From NCBI GenBank assembly GCA_937904325.1, contig CALGTK010000083.1, forward strand, positions 1-45,677: DNA of 45,677 bases, given 5' to 3'. The DNA comes from an uncultured Planctomyces sp. (GTDB lineage: Bacteria; Planctomycetota; Planctomycetia; Planctomycetales; Planctomycetaceae). This document shows, in pieces, positions 27,501 to 33,468 of the stretch. A program made the position numbers and the translations under genes. The notes under the pieces are model-generated. The model did not search any database. It saw nothing but the letters and a program-made list of their open reading frames with translations, and had not been told where the DNA came from. Position 1 is the first letter of the stretch, and each line of letters begins with the position of its first letter.

Positions 27501-30074
27501 CAGACTGTACTGATTTTCTCTGACCATTGATTCGCGTTGTTCAAGATCCGATCGTCCCGCATCCAGATCTTCCTGGTACGTTGCCAGCTCTGACCGGCGA
27601 GATTCAAGTTGAGCCGCTTCTTCGTCGAACTGTGACCTCGCGTGAGCAAGTTCTCCCTGCTCATCTTCAAGGCAGGCTGACTCTGCTTCGAGCTGCTTCT
27701 GTTTCTCGTGGAAATTGACACGTGCGGCAGCCAACTCGTCGCGGTCCTGGTCAAACTCCCGTCGGTTTTGCGTAAACTCAGCCCGGTCATTGGCTAATTG
27801 CTCCTGAGCAATGGCACAAGTGGCTCGAGCATCGTCAAGTTCGACCTCGCGATTAGCGAGGTTGGATAGTTGAGTATCGAGTTCGGCGTGTCGACTTTGC
27901 AGCTCATCCTTGTGTTGATCACGCTCGTCATGGAAAGTTGAATTGTTTCGCGCGAACTGGTCGAGAGTTCTTGAGATTTCCGCCTGTTGCTCGATGATAC
28001 TCTGCCGTTCTTCTTCGATTTCCTCGCGAAGAGCAAGCTGATCGGTCTCAAAGGTCTGCTGGCGAGAGTCAAGCTCCGCTGCGGCGGACGCAGTCAGTTC
28101 TCGTAACTCTTCAGCTTCAACCCGGACGGCTTCCAGTTGTGAAGTTTCAACGTCGATCGTTTTTCGTTGCTGAGTTATCGCTTCCAGTTCCCGCACCGAC
28201 TCCCTGTGACCTTGGGTGAGTTCATTTTCGCGAGCGTTCAAATCCTGTTGCCACCCATCGAGTCGTGCTGACTCCTGATCCAGAGTTGCGTGTTCTTCTT
28301 CGAGGCGAGCAACCGTCTGGTTCAGCTCTTCCTGCTTCAATGTCGATTCGACATCCAACTCTTCCAGTTGCATCCGCTTTTTGTGTATTTCCTCAGTTTG
28401 CGATGCGACATCCTCGCGTGCTGCCTCAATTTCGGTTTGGGATTCGTCGAGTCGATCAAGTTTACCTTTCAGTTCCGTTTGCTGCTGCTGCATCGCCACC
28501 TTGTCAAGCTGGAACGATTCTCGATCAGCTTCTACTCCCGAATACTCAGTTTCAATTCGGTGCCGTTCCTCGTCCATTTCGCAGCGTTGGCTCTCAAGTT
28601 CGGCATTTCGCCGCCGCAGTTCTGCCTGCGCATCCTGGAACTTCCGACGATCGCGCTCCAGCCGTTCGCGATCAGCTTTCAGCGAAGCGTGGTAATTGTC
28701 GAGTGCCGACTGAGCCGTTCCGTATGCCTGAGATTTTTCATCAAGTTTGTTCCGCTCGTGGTCCAGATCGAGCAACTGCGTTTCGAGAGTCGCTCGATCT
28801 TCTTGCAGCGACTCGCGTTCCTGCTCAAGTTGATCTTCTTGTCTGGTAAGAGAAAAGCTCTTTCGATCCAGTTCTTCATCCTGTTCAGTAATCCGTTGTT
28901 CGCGATCCTTGAGCATCGAAACCCTACGTTCAGCATCTTCCACTTCGAATGAATCGGATTTCTGCTTGAGTTCGAAGTCCTTCTGTCGAGCTTCCAGGTC
29001 CCGGCGTTCACGCTCCATTTGGGCTTTCAGTTGAGCGAGTTCTGCACGATCTGTGTCGATCAGTTTTTCAGGCGACGACATTTGAGCAGCGTTCCATGAC
29101 CCTTTTCCGGTCAGTTGCTCACGCAACGCTTCAATCTCTTCGCGTTGTTCATCCAGTTCTTTCTGCCGCCGATCAAACTCTTCGCGGCGAGCCTCAATAA
29201 TCTTTTCCTGTTCTGCAGACTCTGCTCGCAGTTTCTCCGTGTTCTGCTCGCGTTGTTTAAACTCGTTTTGCCGATGCTCAAGTTCAAGTTGCTGGTTCGC
29301 GAGCGTTGCACGTTTCCGGTCCAGTTCACGCTCGCGTTCTTTAAAATTGTCTTCCCGTGTTAACTCATTTTTCCGCGATTCATCGAGCTCTTCTTGAAGC
29401 TTTATCAGCTCGTGGCGTTCTTCCTTCAGAGCATCGTCGTCACCTTTGAGCGAGAGCGATTGCGTATCCAACTCCGATGGTTCAACACCGTTGGTGCGTT
29501 TGCACAGCGATTGGAATTGTTCGTCGAGTTCCTCGAATTTTGTGTTTAGTTCTTTTTCACGTTCCAGCAATTTGAGCTCGCGGTCGTCAAGTCCCTGGGC
29601 CTCACTGGCAAGGTGTTTTTCCATCGAAGCCAATCGAGAACGTTGATGATTCATCTCTTCCAGCGGAAAGTCATCAACGCTGTCATTGTTACCGTCGTTT
29701 GAGAACGCGGCGTTAACTTCTTCCGCATGAGCCTGACGAATGCGGAACTCGGTTGGACCGATCGCCAGACGGTCATTTTCCATCAGCTCAATTGACTCTC
29801 GAATCGGGCGATCGTTCAGCCATGTGCTGTCACCCCACTCTTTTAGCAGGGTGCTGTTCGCTCCGGAAACAATCAGACAATGCCGAGGCAGGATGGCCTG
29901 GGCTCGCACCGTCAGCGTGCAGACTCGCGACGAACCGATCGTACACTGAGTCCCCGGCAGCAGAAGAATTGCCTGCAAACCGTGATGCTGCTGGATCGGC
30001 TCAATGACCAGTACCTGACGTACCGGGCGGATCGATTGGACTGCGTTACCGTGATTTTCGAACTGTTCTGACAT
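24594..30074 (-). CDS. giant FHA-domain coiled-coil membrane protein
   Basis: The 1826-aa protein has three parts. First is an FHA-like domain (about 20-115): TIGSSRVCTLTV, ILPRHCLIV, STWLNDRPI and DRLAIGPTEFRI. Next is about 1350 residues (138-1495) of nearly unbroken coiled coil, rich in Glu, Gln, Arg, Leu and Lys. An acidic, then basic linker follows, with a conserved-looking FRSMLGSMFGMKKPGDE. Last are two membrane helices (about 1707-1726 and 1735-1755) with a short basic, Pro-rich tail. Most of the chain is therefore cytoplasmic if the tail is also inside. The usual phosphopeptide-binding residues of FHA are mostly lost. The role could be scaffold or filament-like; SMC-like ATPase motifs are absent. 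It has its own terminator. Confidence 0.85.
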   Translation of the reverse strand: MSEQFENHGNAVQSIRPVRQVLVIEPIQQHHGLQAILLLPGTQCTIGSSRVCTLTVRAQAILPRHCLIVSGANSTLLKEWGDSTWLNDRPIRESIELMENDRLAIGPTEFRIRQAHAEEVNAAFSNDGNNDSVDDFPLEEMNHQRSRLASMEKHLASEAQGLDDRELKLLEREKELNTKFEELDEQFQSLCKRTNGVEPSELDTQSLSLKGDDDALKEERHELIKLQEELDESRKNELTREDNFKERERELDRKRATLANQQLELEHRQNEFKQREQNTEKLRAESAEQEKIIEARREEFDRRQKELDEQREEIEALREQLTGKGSWNAAQMSSPEKLIDTDRAELAQLKAQMERERRDLEARQKDFELKQKSDSFEVEDAERRVSMLKDREQRITEQDEELDRKSFSLTRQEDQLEQERESLQEDRATLETQLLDLDHERNKLDEKSQAYGTAQSALDNYHASLKADRERLERDRRKFQDAQAELRRRNAELESQRCEMDEERHRIETEYSGVEADRESFQLDKVAMQQQQTELKGKLDRLDESQTEIEAAREDVASQTEEIHKKRMQLEELDVESTLKQEELNQTVARLEEEHATLDQESARLDGWQQDLNARENELTQGHRESVRELEAITQQRKTIDVETSQLEAVRVEAEELRELTASAAAELDSRQQTFETDQLALREEIEEERQSIIEQQAEISRTLDQFARNNSTFHDERDQHKDELQSRHAELDTQLSNLANREVELDDARATCAIAQEQLANDRAEFTQNRREFDQDRDELAAARVNFHEKQKQLEAESACLEDEQGELAHARSQFDEEAAQLESRRSELATYQEDLDAGRSDLEQRESMVRENQYSLERASEELRLAKESLKLREAQIPSQQAKIDANVECLNEREAEIKKVEVELAEQRAECDDEVDKLKDQRTQLNKLRTNLESERGEVSAERARLALEQAKVESQYAKIEAEKTRIDADLARVETEKAEVAADRHHVESLKQKLEVLENQLGDAKTALNNDRESLHSRMEELNSEHADLRQQRHHVETGKVELAGHGTELAEREQELTSRLEQAVQELKAEREMRDNDRRRVAELEQKLLTGDLDPDEAQVQLMERVEDALTELENERLQRDSDRHRVAEIEKRTADEQAKLASLRSRITLDEEKVQSHRLDVSAKEDELSTLQMTLAQKEMELTRIREEVEIEQHAVSSQMEQLGSGQEKLKSDWQRLDTERDNFVSQNHNVSQQARDLAQQLEDAIEQLQLERQAREADRSQLYEVETRFEEGQRQLQQMRQQLSVEKQKLVARQRKLAQKETEIKGVSKSLDANREGLQSQITVMTERIECLLSERDDLDGRQQELTHQLEETDDAHIQERLQMALEELQYEQRARHLERQQLAQMVQQFSNVKQQLSQEQSQLQQSVGDLAEDSTGSKQTIDLDFDLDEALTSEPSEEADHWGLGETETARLEGQFEEIEVEVESLLQERGEIAQQKEETEEALSDLLEAIPANKDDPWDVADSEVEAEAEDAGSLKADVDESAIDSAGENVKEQLSSWKSRKKSRTKTKKRKVALSDLAEAAQDADAEEEQLQAFRSMLGSMFGMKKPGDELVDEPAPIENPQANSAINDEGLSVEEPVIIQEPPWARNVTPMTQEVDRSSATDTGQKASKKTDDRHTKNRDLARRMAMTSLREVANQSARNALAEHTQRKLKRKMWIDGSLACISMGLGGAFLSQNFNQGLSWRTYGGVAVIIGVIAIVEMFRTFIRWQRATAMRKSGARRTRQPSYEDRYARQTPEIQPGPTTTWPPHPQHSHQPVDYVAEVTQEATSTVANVSV

Positions 30075-30474
30075 ATCGCCACCAGACAGAGTGAGGTGCT
30101 CAACTAGTTGAATTCGCCGTAGCTGCTCACCAGCAGCAAATCAAAGGCCAACAACTCGTGCGAACAGACGAAATTTCGTCGCGATGGGATATACCGTCCT
30201 TGCGGATGCGAGATCGGATAACTCCGCCTTCCTGACCGGCAAAGGCGGAAATTTGTGATCGCTCAGCACGATCGCGTTCTCCCTATCGGAGATGGCAAGA
30301 GGTTGCATTCAGACAACATAAATATTGATTGTTGACGATTGTCAACGTTATTGCCTTGTGAGGAGATGCGTTGAGAAGACGTGGCGAGGATGGTATTTCC
30401 CGCCATTGCGTCTACTCGATCACCACGCAACAAGCGAACCAGGGGCTTGCCCGGTTTGTGTAAAGAACCCCCGC
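30075..30474. other. 400-bp gene-free region upstream of the giant gene
   Basis: It lies upstream of the giant gene and of the kinase pseudogene. TCCGCCTT (30223-30230) and AAGGCGGA (30242-30249) form an 8-bp hairpin with an 11-base loop. GTTGAC and GTCAAC (30331-30346) form a 16-bp palindrome. A frame from 30325 is open into the pseudogene but carries nothing recognisable before 30475. Confidence 0.45.
30319..30345 (-). promoter_or_regulatory. candidate promoter of the giant gene
   Basis: On the minus strand TTGACA (30345-30340) is a perfect -35 match. TATTTA (30324-30319) follows after 15 bases, which is short for a spacer. The -35 lies inside the palindrome at 30331-30346. It is 245 bp upstream of the start codon. 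Confidence 0.35.
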
Positions 30475-30778
30475 ATGGTTTCCAAATCTGTCGGCCCGTT
30501 TGAGCTGAAGGGAAAGTTCGGATCGGGTGGCATGGGCATCGTCTAGCGGGCGACCTGCCGAACGAATGGCTACGTCGTCGTGCTCAAAGTGCTGACTTCC
30601 GAACTGTCTCTGAACCCAGACTCGTCGTGAGATTCGGCCGGGAAATGGAGGTTCCGGGAAATTTGAATCACCCGAACATCAGTCCGCAGAGCAAGAATTC
30701 GATCGCCACTACTACATCCAGCTGGCGCCGTTTCAGATCGCCGATATCGAAGCCGTCGTTGACACATCACATCCGTGA
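30475..30778 (+). pseudogene. remnant of a Ser/Thr protein kinase gene
   Basis: The start at 30475 encodes VGPFELKGKFGSGGMGIV, the glycine-rich loop of a Hanks-type kinase, then a TAG (30544-30546). The same frame continues to VVVLKVLTSELSLNPD, with the ATP-binding lysine, and stops at TGA (30628-30630). Another frame carries RFGREMEVPGNLNHPNI, and a third carries EFDRHYYIQLAPF, as in the next strand of the kinase N-lobe. So two stops and two frameshifts break the N-lobe. The rest of the kinase domain is missing, and homology ends just before the Sua5 stop codon at 30784. It is a fragment, not a working gene. Confidence 0.85.
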
Positions 30779-30783
30779 ATTCA

Positions 30784-31809
30784 TCAGTGGCACGCTCGAT
30801 TCAGGCGATCGTTCAATGCTCGTCCCAGACCGTGATCCGGGAACGGTTCTGCGAGGATCAGATCCAGACCTTCTGCATCAAGTCTGCGTAATGCGGCGAA
30901 GAATGAAGCTGCGGCCAATCTCAGGTTGCCGTCGGCAGTCAAGATTTCAACGCTCGCAAAGTCCGCGATGTGGCGTGCGGCAGTGTGTGTCTCCGAGAAC
31001 TGCAACAGACCGACGCGTTTGTTGCTGATTAACCCGGTGTCGACGTCGCCTGCTAACATTAGCGGCGTCGTTGGCGAATAATGCTGTGACAACATCCCCG
31101 GCGCCGCGACACCTGCATGCAGTTCCTTGGTACTGCACGCAGAGCTTCCGACTGATGAAGCTTCAGCTTCGTTGCCGAGATGAACATCAACTGGCCCAAC
31201 GACAGATTCCAGTTGCTCCTGAGTGATCCCTCCGTGGCGAAGAATCTGAGGGCGATCGTCGGTCATCAGGACGACCGTTGACTCCACACCGACGTCGCAC
31301 GGGCCGCTGTCAAGAATGAGATCGATGCGGTGTCCCAGATTGTCGAGGACATGCTGAGCGGTTGTCGGGCTAATTTGTCCGAACGGATTCGCACTGGGAG
31401 CAGCGATCGGAAGGTCAAACTGCTGCAACAGCTCCAACGCCAACGGATGACTCGGTATACGAATCGCGACTGACGGCAAACCTGACGTTACCAGATCAGG
31501 GACGATGTTCTTCTTCGGAAGCACCATTGTCAGCGGTCCCGGCCAGAACGTGTTGGCCAGACTTTGTGCTGCCGGTGAAAGTTTTTCAGCCAGACGATCA
31601 AGCCATCCTGTATCGGCAATGTGAACAATCAACGGATCAAAGTGCGGTCGATTCTTGGCCTCATAGATTCGAGCCACCGCGTGCTCATCGAGGGCGTTTG
31701 CCCCAAGTCCGTAGACGGTTTCCGTCCCGAAAGCGACCAGCCCGCCCGCGCGAAGAATCCTGGCGGCGTGGGAGACGTCAGTCGATATTGGGCATTTTGC
31801 GTCGGGCAT
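30784..31809 (-). CDS. tsaC: threonylcarbamoyl-AMP synthase, Sua5 type
   Basis: The 341-aa enzyme makes L-threonylcarbamoyladenylate from threonine, bicarbonate and ATP, the first step of t6A37 synthesis in tRNA. The YrdC domain covers about 1-205, with GTETVYGLGANA (28-39), EAKNRPHFDPL (50-60), FWPGPLT (88-94) and the SAN motif (139-141). The extra C-terminal Sua5 domain (about 215-341, with PGMLSQHYSP near its start) makes it the long, Sua5-type form. Its start codon shares a base with the stop of a small upstream frame. Confidence 0.93.
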   Translation of the reverse strand: MPDAKCPISTDVSHAARILRAGGLVAFGTETVYGLGANALDEHAVARIYEAKNRPHFDPLIVHIADTGWLDRLAEKLSPAAQSLANTFWPGPLTMVLPKKNIVPDLVTSGLPSVAIRIPSHPLALELLQQFDLPIAAPSANPFGQISPTTAQHVLDNLGHRIDLILDSGPCDVGVESTVVLMTDDRPQILRHGGITQEQLESVVGPVDVHLGNEAEASSVGSSACSTKELHAGVAAPGMLSQHYSPTTPLMLAGDVDTGLISNKRVGLLQFSETHTAARHIADFASVEILTADGNLRLAAASFFAALRRLDAEGLDLILAEPFPDHGLGRALNDRLNRACH

Positions 31810-32021
31810 CAGTCTGCACTGGAGTGATCAGGTGGAAGTATGAACGAACAAGCAGTCGGGTGTTTCATTTGAATATCTGTGGCGGTAGACGGGTATTCTT
31901 GCGGAATTGTTGCGAATTCAAACCGAGACGCATCGTTGCGGTCCGGGTTCCCATCCGGATGCCAGCATCGCTCGGTGCGGGGAAGGTCGGAAAAGTCGAT
32001 CAAATCCCCCCAATTCAACAC
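31809..32021 (-). CDS. possible small protein coupled to Sua5
   Basis: This 70-aa frame from a GTG ends in TGA that overlaps the Sua5 ATG as TGATG, a common sign of translational coupling. Its composition (FSDLPRTERCWHPDGNPDRND) is less Arg/Cys-rich than typical shadow frames. The ribosome-binding site is weak (GGA close to the GTG), and I recognise no family. The remaining 112 bp to the next gene hold nothing I recognise. Confidence 0.3.
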   Translation of the reverse strand: MLNWGDLIDFSDLPRTERCWHPDGNPDRNDASRFEFATIPQEYPSTATDIQMKHPTACSFILPPDHSSAD

Positions 32022-32133
32022 GTTTCCGCTGATGCCTGGACCAGAAGTCTGTCGATCTAAAGAGCTGGTGCTGAACTTTTGAGTTCAGTTTCCGCACGTG
32101 TGCAGCCTTCAAGGATGAATCGAGGCAGGCAGA

Positions 32134-33381
32134 ATGAATCTTCCAACCTGGTTGCTTCGAGTCGCTGGCTGGGCGACTCCAAAAAGGCGCCGACGAACAA
32201 GCCTCAACAATTCTGCAGAACGGTTCGAGCCGAAAGCGATGCTCTCAGCGTTCATTGTCGACTCGCTTCTCGACCAACCTGACGCGAATCCAGGAGACGG
32301 CATTGCCGCTACGGCGTCTGGTGACACCACTCTTAGAGCAGCTGTTCAGGAAGCCAACGCGACGTCCGGCCCTGACGCGATAACTCTGCCGTCCGATCTG
32401 ATCGAACTGTCGTTACAGGGAGCAGTCGATCACACGGCAGCTTCTGGGGATCTCGAGATTACCGACGACCTTGTAATCTCAGGTGCGGGTCTCGAAGAGT
32501 CGACCATTGACGCTTCGCTGATTGATTCAGCCTTTCATATTCAAGATGGAGTCTCGCTGACTCTTGAAAATCTCACTCTGCAGGTTTCGATCGGGAACGA
32601 AAACGCCATCGTGAATGACGGCGGAACACTGACGCTCAAGGGAGCCGACGTCGACGAAGTTTCCGAAGCATTCCCTGCCAGAGATTACTCTGAACTGACA
32701 ACGAATACCCGACATTCGGATCTGCTCGTCGGACTGTTCCAGCCAGTCGTGCAGCGTAACGAACCGCTGGACGCCATCTTTATACCGCCGCCGATCTTTG
32801 TCAGTGTTGTACATGCTTCGAAGCCAGACGCCACCATTGCTATTGGAACAGAACGTTTGCCAGGTTGGAGTACGGCTGGACGGAATCCGGATCTGCAACC
32901 AACGCCGGAAACGGCTCCACGGAAACAACTCGATGGTCCGATCCGAGTCGCAGAGCAGCATCCCGATTTGCCTGGCGAAACAACAAAGCAGCGACGCCGC
33001 GATGTGGTTAATTCGCTGTTTCAGGAACGACCAGACGCCAGGCAACAAAGCGTCAAACCTGTCGCGGGTGAACAACCTGTCAAAGGCAAGTCAGAAACGG
33101 AACCAAGGCGACTTAAAGAAGCATTTCCGATGCTGCTCCCAATAGACGAAGACGGCGAACTACAGGTGGTGCCCCAGAATGCGACGATCGATGGCCCCGT
33201 ACCTCCACCATTGCCCGAGCCCGCTCTTTTGAAAGACGCCGTGAGTTACAATCGACGAGCCGTTGAGCATTCCGCACCTGTCCAGGCACTGATGGCAGGA
33301 GTGCTGTTAACAATGGTTCGCCCAGGTGCATTACGCCGAGCCGTCAAACGAATCACCGACTGGAAAAATCTGGTCGTCTGA
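32134..33381 (+). CDS. CSLREA/beta-helix surface protein, short form
   Basis: The 415-aa protein starts with a basic N-terminus and the segment AERFEPKAMLSA (about 29-40), like the LEPR-XLL element at the start of many large planctomycete surface proteins. A CSLREA-type beginning follows (FIVDSLLDQPDANPGD, then TTLRAAVQEAN at 67-77), then a few beta-helix turns (DGVSLTLENLTLQ, GGTLTLKGADVD) to about 175. Instead of hundreds of further repeats it changes to a Pro/Arg-rich linker and ends in one possible membrane helix (ALMAGVLLTMV) with a basic tail. AGG upstream of the ATG fits a start. It may be a shortened or re-made family member. Confidence 0.7.
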   Translation: MNLPTWLLRVAGWATPKRRRRTSLNNSAERFEPKAMLSAFIVDSLLDQPDANPGDGIAATASGDTTLRAAVQEANATSGPDAITLPSDLIELSLQGAVDHTAASGDLEITDDLVISGAGLEESTIDASLIDSAFHIQDGVSLTLENLTLQVSIGNENAIVNDGGTLTLKGADVDEVSEAFPARDYSELTTNTRHSDLLVGLFQPVVQRNEPLDAIFIPPPIFVSVVHASKPDATIAIGTERLPGWSTAGRNPDLQPTPETAPRKQLDGPIRVAEQHPDLPGETTKQRRRDVVNSLFQERPDARQQSVKPVAGEQPVKGKSETEPRRLKEAFPMLLPIDEDGELQVVPQNATIDGPVPPPLPEPALLKDAVSYNRRAVEHSAPVQALMAGVLLTMVRPGALRRAVKRITDWKNLVV

Positions 33382-33399
33382 AACTTCAGTCGTCTAAGA

Positions 33400-33467
33400 G
33401 GCCGACAAAGAAACTGAATCTGATGGCTGTATTTCGCCTGGCTTTCCACGGCAGTTGTTTGTCGGCC
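33400..33467. other. long imperfect hairpin between convergent genes
   Basis: GGCCGACAAA (33400-33409) pairs with TTTGTCGGCC (33458-33467), and after a small internal loop AACTG pairs with CAGTT. The loop is about 35 bases. It fills the 87-bp gap between the beta-helix protein and the TRAP permease, both of which end here. It could block read-through in either direction, though neither strand has a clean U-tract. Confidence 0.5.
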
Positions 33468-33468
33468 G

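Noticed and set aside
25253-28952. Several plus-strand open frames of about 190-220 codons opposite the giant coiled-coil gene
   Set aside because: They are Phe/Leu/Arg/Ser/Pro-rich antisense images of Glu/Gln/Lys-rich coiled-coil codons and have no motifs or ribosome-binding sites.
24594-30074. Reading the giant coiled-coil protein as an SMC chromosome-partition ATPase
   Set aside because: There is no Walker A, Walker B or ABC signature, and it has an FHA-like N-terminus and membrane helices at the C-terminus.
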